Assembly (NCBI GenBank): GCA_027335965.1
Contig: DAHWGZ010000111.1
Location: forward strand, 1-5,718
Direction of reading: 5' to 3'
Length of the DNA stretch: 5,718 nucleotides
Source: Acidiferrobacter sp.
GTDB taxonomy: Bacteria > Pseudomonadota > Gammaproteobacteria > Acidiferrobacterales > Acidiferrobacteraceae
The notes under the pieces are model-generated. The model saw only the letters and a list, made by a program, of their open reading frames with translations. It did not search any database and was not told where the DNA came from. Position numbers and translations under genes: made by a program. Shown piece by piece: positions 1 to 5,541 of the stretch; within the stretch, counting starts at the first letter, position 1, and every line of letters starts with the position of its first letter.

Positions 1-411
1 CACCTCGGTCACGGTATCCGGCTCGAGCACCTGAACGGCGTACTTGGTGATCGGCGCGAACAGGTTCACGAGATTCAAGACCTGATGGGACTCCTTGTGC
101 AGGCGCAACGTCGAGGCCTGTCCCGCGATGGCCACGAGCGGGGCACGATCCATGTTGGCGTCGGCGACGCCGGTCACGAGATTGGTGGCGCCCGGACCGA
201 GCGTCGCCAGGCATACGCCGGCGCGATGGGTGAGCCGGCCATAGACGTCGGCCATGAACGCCGCGCCCTGCTCGTGGCGGGTGGTGATGAACCGTATGCG
301 CGAATCGAGCAGGGCGTCCATGAGGCCCAGGTTCTCCTCGCCCGGGATCCCGAAGATGTACTCGACCCCTTCGTTTTCCAGCGCGCGGACGAAGAGCTGG
401 GCGGCGTTCAC
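1..411 (-). CDS. Acetolactate synthase large-subunit-like ThDP enzyme (N-terminal part, runs off left edge)
   Basis: The visible 137 residues form the N-terminal pyrimidine-binding domain of a thiamine-diphosphate enzyme of the acetolactate synthase/pyruvate decarboxylase family. Family members condense two pyruvates to acetolactate, either for branched-chain amino acids or for acetoin. Seen: the FGIPGEEN segment (residues 20-27), the RHEQGAAF segment with the ThDP-activating glutamate at E47, and LGPGATN (71-77), which is typical of this family. The later FAD/central and ThDP-pyrophosphate domains lie outside the window. The start is GTG at 411-409, preceded by AGGGG at 424-420 with an 8-base spacer. 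It lies 2 bases after the dsbA stop, so translation is probably coupled. No ATG fits the start, and the GTG gives the N-terminus expected for the family. Catabolic versus biosynthetic type cannot be decided here, and other ThDP enzymes (glyoxylate carboligase, sulfoacetaldehyde acetyltransferase) are not fully excluded. Confidence 0.86.
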   Translation of the reverse strand, partial: MNAAQLFVRALENEGVEYIFGIPGEENLGLMDALLDSRIRFITTRHEQGAAFMADVYGRLTHRAGVCLATLGPGATNLVTGVADANMDRAPLVAIAGQASTLRLHKESHQVLNLVNLFAPITKYAVQVLEPDTVTEV

Positions 412-413
412 GA

Positions 414-1049
414 TCAGTGCCCCTGCAGGCGTCGCGCCTTGCGGACGAGGTAGTCGACCACGCGCAGCATCTGGCGTCGTCCGCCGGCGAGGCTCGGGTT
501 CGTGCGGTAACGCCCATCGACGATGAAGGTCGGCACCGAATGTATGTCCTCCTCGGTCTGCTGTTGGCGGGCCTTGCGGACCGCGAGGCCCACGGCGAAG
601 GAACGGTAGACGGTCTGGAAGCGCGCCGCGCTCACATGACTGTGGGCCGCCGCCCATGCGGAGATCGTGGTGGCGTTGTCCAGGACCTCGTGGTGGATAT
701 GGATGGCATTAAAGAATTTGTCGTGCAAGGCCGGCAAGAGACCGAGGTCCTTGAAGGTGAAGAAGGCGCGCGCCTGCGGGAGCCAATAGGGGCTGATGGC
801 CGCCGCCTGGCGCTCGAAGGTGATGTCGGCCGGCTTATGGGCGAGCCAGCGATTCAAGACCGGCTGGAGATGAAAGCAGTGCGGACAGCCATACCAGAAC
901 ACCTCCTGCACGAGGATCTTGGGGCCCGGAGGCACCGGCTGCGCGGGACTGACGCGCACATACTCCATGCTCTCGACCACGCTTGCCTGGGCGGCGGACA
1001 TCGCCAAAGGCAAGGCCAGACCCACGATCAGGGCCAACTGTCTCCTCAT
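414..1049 (-). CDS. dsbA: DsbA-type periplasmic thiol:disulfide oxidoreductase
   Basis: The 211-residue product matches the DsbA family, about 208 residues in E. coli, which donates disulfides to proteins folding in the periplasm and is reoxidised by DsbB. Seen: a signal peptide with charged MRRQ, a hydrophobic core and a likely cleavage after A22 (AQA). The thioredoxin-fold active site C55-P-H-C58 lies in the context EVFWYGCPHC, and the cis-proline loop is SVPTF with P173. The only two cysteines are the active-site pair, as in E. coli DsbA. The helical insertion between about residues 80 and 150 also fits. The start ATG at 1049 has AGGAG at 1062-1058 with an 8-base spacer. The gene leads a minus-strand unit with the acetolactate-synthase-like gene 2 bases downstream. 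A good -10 candidate (TACAAT on the minus strand) lies about 36 bases upstream. No dsbB is visible. Confidence 0.95.
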   Translation of the reverse strand: MRRQLALIVGLALPLAMSAAQASVVESMEYVRVSPAQPVPPGPKILVQEVFWYGCPHCFHLQPVLNRWLAHKPADITFERQAAAISPYWLPQARAFFTFKDLGLLPALHDKFFNAIHIHHEVLDNATTISAWAAAHSHVSAARFQTVYRSFAVGLAVRKARQQQTEEDIHSVPTFIVDGRYRTNPSLAGGRRQMLRVVDYLVRKARRLQGH

Positions 1050-1084
1050 TGCGCCATCTCCTTGATAATGGATGATCCGTGTTC

Positions 1085-1090
1085 ATTGTA
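1085..1090 (-). promoter_or_regulatory. Candidate -10 element for dsbA
   Basis: On the minus strand this reads TACAAT, five of six matches to the sigma70 -10 consensus, placed about 36 bases before the dsbA start. No convincing -35 hexamer lies 16-18 bases upstream, where the sequence is CCTGG-rich, so the promoter may need an activator. Transcription start would fall near 1078, leaving a leader of about 30 bases that contains the strong Shine-Dalgarno. Confidence 0.4.
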
Positions 1091-1122
1091 GCCGCTTTTG
1101 TGTTCCCCCAGGACAGCGGCTA
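1089..1122. repeat. 8-bp inverted repeat spanning the divergent promoter region
   Basis: TAGCCGCT (1089-1096) and its exact reverse complement AGCGGCTA (1115-1122) are separated by 18 bases. Each arm's outer TA is shared with a -10 candidate: the minus-strand -10 at 1085-1090 and the plus-strand -10 at 1121-1126. The arm centres are 26 bases apart. This suits a pair of half-sites for a regulator acting on both genes, but a chance repeat in GC-rich DNA is possible. Confidence 0.35.
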
Positions 1123-1126
1123 TCCT
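1098..1126 (+). promoter_or_regulatory. Candidate sigma70-like promoter for the cyclic-nucleotide-binding gene
   Basis: TTGTGT at 1098-1103 and TATCCT at 1121-1126 are separated by exactly 17 bases. Each is an imperfect match (3/6 and 4/6). The predicted start is near 1133, giving a leader of about 29 bases before the ATG at 1162. This placement also argues against the longer reading frame starting at 1072, which would begin upstream of the promoter. Confidence 0.33.
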
Positions 1127-1161
1127 ATGCGCACAGGGCGCGGGGCGCCGGAGAACGGGGC

Positions 1162-1656
1162 ATGACGAGCAAGTCCAAGGTCGAATTGGCGGAGTTTCTG
1201 ACACACCAATATCTGTGCGAGTCGCTGACCATCAAGGAGGTCGAGACGCTGCTCGACTACACCGAGCTCGTGCGGTTCCGCAAGAACGAGACGATTGCCG
1301 ACATCGGCGAGGTCGGCGAGGCCTTGTACTTCGTGGTCAAGGGCGAGGTGGCCCTCTATTACGACGAGGGAGGCCAGGAAAGCGAGGTCGGGCGCATGAC
1401 CGAGGGCGAGCTCATGGGCGAGATGTCGTTTTTCGACCGCAAGCCGCGCTCGGCGCGCATGCGCGCGAAATCCGACGACACGCGCGTGCTGCTGCTCTCG
1501 CGCGCCAAGTACAAGCGCATACGGGTCGAGCACCCCTATATCGCGGTGAACCTCCTGGAGCATGCCGTGATCAGCCTCGACCACCTGTTCCGACGCGTCA
1601 GCAACGACGTCGCCGGCTTCTCCCAGTACATCCATGGGGGCGGCGTCAAGCGCTAG
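1162..1656 (+). CDS. Stand-alone cyclic-nucleotide-binding domain protein
   Basis: The 164-residue product is essentially one cyclic nucleotide-binding (CAP_ED/cNMP) beta-roll domain. Seen: the strand-rich core from about residue 35, and the phosphate-binding cassette GELMGEMSFF...PRSARMRA at 82-102. Its E87 and R96 are the ribose- and phosphate-contacting residues of the family, spaced 9 apart as in typical PRSA-type cassettes. After the domain come only about 50 mostly helical residues; there is no Crp/Fnr helix-turn-helix and no kinase, channel or GGDEF domain. It is therefore more likely a cytoplasmic sensor or subunit acting through a partner than a DNA-binding factor. The start is ATG 1162 because GGAG at 1150-1153 sits 8 bases upstream. 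An in-frame ATG at 1072 would add 30 residues with no family resemblance and would cross the promoter. The ligand (cAMP, cGMP, other or none) cannot be told. The 3' end overlaps mpl, on the opposite strand, by 11 bases. Confidence 0.88.
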   Translation: MTSKSKVELAEFLTHQYLCESLTIKEVETLLDYTELVRFRKNETIADIGEVGEALYFVVKGEVALYYDEGGQESEVGRMTEGELMGEMSFFDRKPRSARMRAKSDDTRVLLLSRAKYKRIRVEHPYIAVNLLEHAVISLDHLFRRVSNDVAGFSQYIHGGGVKR

Positions 1657-3001
1657 CCCCCAGGGCCGCGAGCAGGCGGCCGTGGAGACCCGCGAATCCG
1701 CCGTTGCTCATGATGAGGACGTGGTCGCCGGGGCGGGCGTCGGCGACGAGCCCCGCGATCAGCGCCTCGTGGCTGCCATAGACGCGCGCGCGGTCGCCCA
1801 GGCCGGCGAGCGCCGCCTCGACGTCCCATCCGATATCCGGCGGGGCATAGACATAGGTCGCATCGGCCAGGGCCAGCGATGGGCCGAGGGTCTCGCGATG
1901 CACCCCCTGTCGCATGGTGTTGGAGCGCGGCTCGAGGACGGCCAGGACGCGCGCCGGCGCGACCCGCGCCTTGAGGGCCTCCAGCGTGGCATGAATGGCG
2001 GTCGGGTGATGGGCGAAATCGTCATAGACCGTGATGTCGTGCGCGCGCCCATACACCTCGAGGCGCCGTTTCACCCCCCGAAAGCTCGCGAGCGCCTGCA
2101 ACGCGGTCTCTGCCGGGACCCCGGCGAAATGCGCCGCGCTCACCGCCGCCAGGGCATTGGCGACATTGTGGCGGCCGGCCAGGGCCCACTGCACGGTGCC
2201 GACCACGCGTCCCCGCAGGCTCACCTCGAAGGCGCCGCCATCGGCGGCCAACAGCCGCGCCTCCCAGCCATCGGCCCGCGAGAAGTATTCGACGGGGGTC
2301 CAGACGCCCGTGGCGATGACGTCGGCCAGGGCCTGATCGGCGCCGTTGGCGACGATCAGGCCGGTACCGGGGACGATGCGCAGTAAATGCTGGAATTGCC
2401 GGGAGATCGACGCGAGATCCGGGTAGATGTCGGCGTGATCATACTCCAGGTTATTCAGGACCAGGGCCCGCGGCCGATAATGGACGAACTTGGCGCGCTT
2501 GTCGAAAAACGCGGTGTCGTATTCGTCGGCCTCGACCACGAAGAAGCGGGACGGCGTAAGCCGCGCCGACACCCCGAAGTCCTGCGGCACGCCGCCGATC
2601 AGGAATCCCGGCTCGAGCCCGGCCTGCTCCAGGATCCAGGCAACGAGGCTCGTGACCGTGGTCTTGCCGTGGGTCCCGGCCACGGCGATGACAAAGCGAT
2701 CGCGCAAGACATGCTCGGCCAGCCACTGGGGGCCCGAGACGTAGGGGATGCCGGCGTTCAAGACCTCCTCCACCGCCGGATTGCCGCGCGAGAGGGCGTT
2801 GCCGATGACCACCAGGTCCGGGGTCGGGGTCGGCAGGGCCTCGTAGCCCTCGGTGACGGCGATGCCGCTCGCTCGCAACTGGTCGCTCATCGGGGGATAG
2901 ACCCCGCGATCGGATCCCGTCACATCGAGGCCCGAGGCCCGCGCCAGCAGCGCGAGCCCTCCCATGAATGTCCCACCGATTCCGAGAATATGGATGCGCA
3001 T
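1646..3001 (-). CDS. mpl: UDP-N-acetylmuramate:L-alanyl-gamma-D-glutamyl-meso-diaminopimelate ligase (murein recycling)
   Basis: Mpl is a cytoplasmic Mur ligase that joins recycled tripeptide L-Ala-gamma-D-Glu-mDap to UDP-MurNAc using ATP, bypassing MurC, MurD and MurE. The 451 residues compare with about 457 in E. coli. Seen in order: the N-terminal nucleotide-fold motif HILGIGGTFMGGLA (4-17), the ATP P-loop AGTHGKTT (108-115), EADEYDTAFFDKR (157-169), LNNLEYDHADIY (182-193), GRHNVANALAA (276-286), FRGVKRRLEV (307-316), YDDFAHHPTAI (326-336), EPRSNTMR (357-364) and SNGGFAGLH (432-440). The EADEYD...LEYDHADIY and EPRSNT signatures separate Mpl from MurC. The start is ATG 3001, which shares its A with the stop of the upstream membrane-protein gene (TGATG). 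Only a weak AAGAG precedes it, so translation is probably coupled. The frame stays open to about 3307 upstream, but that stretch lies inside the neighbouring gene and is not family-like. Confidence 0.97.
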   Translation of the reverse strand: MRIHILGIGGTFMGGLALLARASGLDVTGSDRGVYPPMSDQLRASGIAVTEGYEALPTPTPDLVVIGNALSRGNPAVEEVLNAGIPYVSGPQWLAEHVLRDRFVIAVAGTHGKTTVTSLVAWILEQAGLEPGFLIGGVPQDFGVSARLTPSRFFVVEADEYDTAFFDKRAKFVHYRPRALVLNNLEYDHADIYPDLASISRQFQHLLRIVPGTGLIVANGADQALADVIATGVWTPVEYFSRADGWEARLLAADGGAFEVSLRGRVVGTVQWALAGRHNVANALAAVSAAHFAGVPAETALQALASFRGVKRRLEVYGRAHDITVYDDFAHHPTAIHATLEALKARVAPARVLAVLEPRSNTMRQGVHRETLGPSLALADATYVYAPPDIGWDVEAALAGLGDRARVYGSHEALIAGLVADARPGDHVLIMSNGGFAGLHGRLLAALGASA

Positions 3002-3501
3002 CAGCTCTTGGGTAAAGGAAAGAGGGTAATAAGGATCCAGCCGCTCACGAAGATCCCGGTCAAGGTCATGAGCGCGCTCAAGGGGAGCGGAAGCTCCAGG
3101 GCATGCCAGAGGATCTTGGTGACGATGACCGTGAACCACACCGCGAGGACAATGGCCAGGACCTCGGAGCCCAGGGCGCCGAAGCCGTGGCCAAGCGACA
3201 AGGGCCAGGTGACGAGATTGATGAGCACGTTGCTGCCGTAGATCGCGGTCATGGTCTGCCCGTAGCGGACCCACAGCCTCCGCATGGCGATGAAGGCCGC
3301 GACCCACAGGGCGAGCAGGGCGGTCTGGGCGGTGGCGAAGCCAAGCCGCTGGATGTTATGTGAAAACCCGGTGTCGACGGCATAGTTCGTCGCCAGCGCC
3401 AAGGCCGCGACGAGCGCCAGCAGGGCGCGCGAGGCCGGAAGGTCCTGCGGGCGGCCCACCAAAAACCCGATATTGAGAAACAGTTTGAGCAGCGCCCGCA
3501 T
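3001..3501 (-). CDS. Conserved-looking multi-pass inner-membrane protein of unknown function
   Basis: The product has 166 residues, and I do not recognise it as a named family. It looks like an integral membrane protein with about five hydrophobic helices, near residues 25-43, 56-73, 84-103, 109-131 and 141-161. A short amphipathic N-terminus (MRALLKLFLNIGFLVGRPQD) precedes them. The loops are short and hold no catalytic signature; there are no cysteines and no cleavable signal. Coding reality is supported by the coherent helix pattern and by the TGATG junction with mpl, which implies one transcript and coupled translation. The start ATG 3501 is fixed on the upstream side by an in-frame TAG directly before it (minus strand, 3504-3502), yet no Shine-Dalgarno is visible. 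A role linked to cell-wall recycling is suggested only by position. Confidence 0.82.
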   Translation of the reverse strand: MRALLKLFLNIGFLVGRPQDLPASRALLALVAALALATNYAVDTGFSHNIQRLGFATAQTALLALWVAAFIAMRRLWVRYGQTMTAIYGSNVLINLVTWPLSLGHGFGALGSEVLAIVLAVWFTVIVTKILWHALELPLPLSALMTLTGIFVSGWILITLFPLPKS

Positions 3502-3554
3502 CTAGGGGCACGCACGCGAGCGGGATACGGGCGAGGGCGAGGACATAATGGCGG

Positions 3555-3582
3555 ATGATAAACTGCTTCGCGGCTGGAACAA
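3555..3582 (-). promoter_or_regulatory. Candidate promoter for the membrane protein-mpl unit
   Basis: Read on the minus strand, TTGTTC (3582-3577) and TATCAT (3560-3555) are separated by 16 bases. The -10 matches the consensus at five of six positions and the -35 at three. Transcription would begin near 3548, giving a leader of about 47 bases before the ATG at 3501. Confidence 0.4.
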
Positions 3583-3603
3583 AACGCCGCATCCCTCTAC
3601 ACT
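3575..3603 (+). promoter_or_regulatory. Candidate promoter for rnd-engB
   Basis: TGGAAC (3575-3580) and TACACT (3598-3603) are 17 bases apart, matching the sigma70 consensus at 3/6 and 4/6. The -35 overlaps that of the divergent promoter, so the two could compete for polymerase. Transcription would begin near 3610, only a few bases before the rnd ATG at 3613, implying a leaderless or nearly leaderless message. Confidence 0.3.
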
Positions 3604-3612
3604 GGCCGACCC

Positions 3613-4719
3613 ATGACCGAACTTCTGACAGACGGCGCGGCACTCGCCCAGCTTTCTACCGCGATCACCGCGTCTCCCTGGACGGGTCTCGACACCGAAT
3701 TCGTGCGCGAGCGCACCTACTACGCGAAGCTCTGCCTGGTGCAGGTCGCGACCCCCGACGCCATGGCGCTCGTCGATCCCCTGCCTCTCGACATCACGCC
3801 CCTGGGCCAGGCGCTCGCGGGTCCGGGGGTCAAGATCCTGCACGCCGGCCGGCAGGACCTGGAGCTGCTGTTGCAGGAGACCGGCATCCTGCCGGCGCCG
3901 TTGTTCGACACCCAGATGGCGGCGGCGCTCGTCGGCCACGACGAGCAGATCGGCTATGCGAACCTGGTCGCGCAGCGGCTCAAGGTGGAGCTCGCCAAGG
4001 ATGCCACGCGCACCAACTGGGCGGCGCGCCCCCTGAGCGATCGCCAGCTCGCCTACGCGCAAGACGACGTGCGCTATCTCGATGCCTTGCGCGAGGCGCT
4101 GCTCGCGGAACTCGAACGCCTGGGGCGCACCGCGTGGCTCGTCGAGGATTGCGCGGCCCTGAACGACCCCGGGCTCTATCGCTTCTCGCCCGAACAGCTG
4201 GTGCGTCGCTACCGGCAGGGCGCGAGCCTGTCGCCGCCCGGCCAGGCCCTGTTTCAGGCCCTGCTGCTGTGGCGCGAGGACGCCGCCCGCGAGGCCGACC
4301 TGCCGCGCGCGTGGGTGGTGCCGGACGCGGTCTTGATGGATCTTGCCGCGCGGCCGCCGAAGGGTCGCGCGGACCTGGCCCAGCGGCGCGGGCTCGACGA
4401 GCGGCAGGTCCGCCGCCTGGGCGACCCCATGCTGAACGTGGTCCAGGAGGCCCCGGATCACCCCCTCCATCCCTGGCCCGCGGCGCGCCTCGATCCCGAG
4501 GAGGAGCGGCTCTACCAGGCGCTCGCGGCCCTCGTCGACGCGCGCGCCCAGGCCTTGGGCATCCAGGGGGGCATCGTGGGCTCGCGCCGGACCTTGAAGG
4601 AGATCGCGCAGGGCGCCGCGCCCGGCAACCTCGCGCACGGCTGGCGCGCGGAGGTCCTCGGGACGGAGGGCGAGCGGCTGTTGGCCGAGATCGCGGAGCG
4701 CCATGCCGACGCTGCGTGA
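3613..4719 (+). CDS. rnd: Ribonuclease D (3'-5' exoribonuclease, tRNA and stable RNA 3' maturation)
   Basis: RNase D is a cytoplasmic DEDDy exonuclease that trims tRNA precursors and other small stable RNAs. The 368 residues compare with about 375 in E. coli. Seen: motif I LDTEF with D27 and E29, a following RERTYY segment, motif II ILHAGRQDLELL with D82, and motif III QLAYAQDDVRYLDAL with Y148 and D152, so all five catalytic residues are present. An HRDC domain follows at about 205-285 (ALFQALLLWREDAAREADLP), with a second helical HRDC-like region near 295-360. Upstream in frame there is a TAA at 3559-3561, and no ATG, GTG or TTG lies between it and 3613, so the start is well fixed. No Shine-Dalgarno precedes it. 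The 3' end overlaps engB by 17 bases. The same region carries long open frames in other phases, which are a GC-rich coding artefact. Confidence 0.96.
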   Translation: MTELLTDGAALAQLSTAITASPWTGLDTEFVRERTYYAKLCLVQVATPDAMALVDPLPLDITPLGQALAGPGVKILHAGRQDLELLLQETGILPAPLFDTQMAAALVGHDEQIGYANLVAQRLKVELAKDATRTNWAARPLSDRQLAYAQDDVRYLDALREALLAELERLGRTAWLVEDCAALNDPGLYRFSPEQLVRRYRQGASLSPPGQALFQALLLWREDAAREADLPRAWVVPDAVLMDLAARPPKGRADLAQRRGLDERQVRRLGDPMLNVVQEAPDHPLHPWPAARLDPEEERLYQALAALVDARAQALGIQGGIVGSRRTLKEIAQGAAPGNLAHGWRAEVLGTEGERLLAEIAERHADAA

Positions 4720-5305
4720 CGCAGTCTTTCTGCTCGGCGCCCCGCGGGTGCGCGACCTCCCCCCGGACGCCGGCGCGGAGGTGGCGTTCGGCGGCCGCTC
4801 GAACGCCGGCAAGTCGAGCGCCCTGAACGCCCTGACCGGACAGACAGGGCTTGCGCGCGTGAGCAAGACCCCGGGGCGCACGCAGCAACTGAACGTCTTC
4901 GCGCTCTCGCCGGGACACCGCTTGGTCGACCTCCCCGGCTATGGCTACGCCAAAGTCCCGCAGGCGTTGCGTCACACCTTTTTTGCGCTCACGACCGAGT
5001 ACCTTGCGCAACGCCGCAGCCTAAAGGGGCTCGTGCTGCTCGCCGACATTCGGCAGGGCCTGAAGGCCGAAGATCACGCCCTGCTCCAAAGCCGCAACGA
5101 CATTCCCATCTTGATCCTGCTCTCGAAGGCCGACAAGATCAATCGCGGCGAACGCCAACGCATCGTTCGCGAACTGGCGAGGGTCGCCCCCGAGACCGCC
5201 TACCTGCTACCGTTTTCGACCCTCTCGCGAGAAGGCCTGAAGGAAACCCAGGAGGCCGTTTTGGAATGGCTTGCCCTGGCGCCACCGGACACAACCGACT
5301 CATAG
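4703..5305 (+). CDS. engB: EngB (YihA/YsxC) ribosome-biogenesis GTP-binding protein
   Basis: EngB is a small TRAFAC-class GTPase needed for large-subunit ribosome assembly. The 200 residues compare with 210 in E. coli, the difference being a shorter tail. Seen: G1 GRSNAGKSS (31-39), G2 region SKTPGRTQ (54-61), G3 DLPGYGYAK (76-84), G4 SKAD (141-144) and a G5-like FSTLSREG near 185. The G4 motif has Ser where the family usually has Thr (TKAD), and the usual DIRHPLK segment is DIRQGLK (115-121); both are mild departures. The start ATG 4703 gives the N-terminus expected by comparison with E. coli (about 29 residues before GGRSNAGKSS). It has GGAG at 4695-4698 but only a 4-base spacer. It begins inside rnd, so it is probably co-transcribed and translationally coupled to it. 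Confidence 0.96.
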   Translation: MPTLRDAVFLLGAPRVRDLPPDAGAEVAFGGRSNAGKSSALNALTGQTGLARVSKTPGRTQQLNVFALSPGHRLVDLPGYGYAKVPQALRHTFFALTTEYLAQRRSLKGLVLLADIRQGLKAEDHALLQSRNDIPILILLSKADKINRGERQRIVRELARVAPETAYLLPFSTLSREGLKETQEAVLEWLALAPPDTTDS

Positions 5306-5467
5306 GTCCCATCGAGCCCCAACAACGGGTGCCTTTCAAGGGGGGGCACAGTGGAGGCATGCTCCAGGGAAACCGTTTTAAGGGGATGTCGCTCGGGCCC
5401 GCTAAATACGGCCCGCGCCGACAGACTGGCGCCGGGCGGCGCGGTCGGACCGCCGGCTAGTCAGAAG
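5306..5467. other. Region between engB and the insertion sequence, no convincing gene
   Basis: I see no supported coding sequence in these 162 bases. They hold several short perfect inverted repeats: GTGCC/GGCAC (5329-5333 and 5345-5349, extendable by G-T pairs into the G run), CGGGCC/GGCCCG (5394-5399 and 5410-5415), GCGCC/GGCGC (5429-5433 and 5438-5442) and GCGGTC/GACCGC (5441-5446 and 5448-5453). None is followed by a T tract, so no classical Rho-independent terminator can be called. Any of them may help end or protect the engB transcript. Confidence 0.5.
5329..5349 (+). terminator. Weak candidate 3'-end hairpin after engB
   Basis: GTGCC and GGCAC form a 5-bp stem, which T-G wobble pairs can lengthen by two, starting 24 bases after the engB stop. 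There is no U tract, so an intrinsic terminator is doubtful. An RNA-stabilising stem or no function is equally possible. Confidence 0.15.
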
Positions 5468-5490
5468 TGGCCCCCAATTCTTGGACACTA
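5468..5490 (+). repeat. Putative left terminal inverted repeat of the IS3-family element
   Basis: The stretch starts TGGCCCCCAATTCTTGGACA and lies about 75 bases before the orfA start, the usual place for an IS3-family terminus. The TG first bases fit the family. The partner repeat is outside the window, so this rests on position and the terminal TG only. Confidence 0.5.
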
Positions 5491-5541
5491 GCTTAGGTGG
5501 ATATCTGCCCTTACAGTAACGCAACAAGGAGCAGAAATCCT

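Noticed and set aside
85..1091. Plus-strand open frames opposite the acetolactate-synthase-like gene and dsbA
   Set aside because: They are antisense to genes with clear motifs and signal sequence, and the products show no domain.
1072..1161. A 30-residue N-terminal extension of the cyclic-nucleotide-binding protein
   Set aside because: The ATG at 1162 has a well-spaced GGAG, the extension is not family-like, and it would span the candidate promoter.
3002..3307. An upstream extension of mpl by 102 codons
   Set aside because: It lies inside the overlapping membrane-protein gene, adds no recognisable sequence, and the standard Mpl N-terminus (MRIHILGIGG) starts exactly at 3001.
3555..4826. 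A 423-codon open frame on the plus strand in another phase of rnd
   Set aside because: Its product is dominated by Arg, Ala, Gly and Pro, while the rnd frame contains all RNase D catalytic motifs.
3502..4881. A 459-codon open frame on the minus strand opposite rnd and the start of engB
   Set aside because: It lies antisense to two confidently identified genes, has an arginine/glycine-rich composition typical of a GC-rich shadow frame, and shows no domain.
5394..5415. CGGGCC/GGCCCG hairpin as an intrinsic terminator for engB
   Set aside because: It has a 10-base loop, a short stem and no T tract, and such repeats arise easily in GC-rich DNA.
5266..5460. A 64-codon frame spanning the end of engB and the following gap
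   Set aside because: It is out of frame with engB, of low complexity with many Gly and Arg, lacks a ribosome site, and stops by chance near the IS end.
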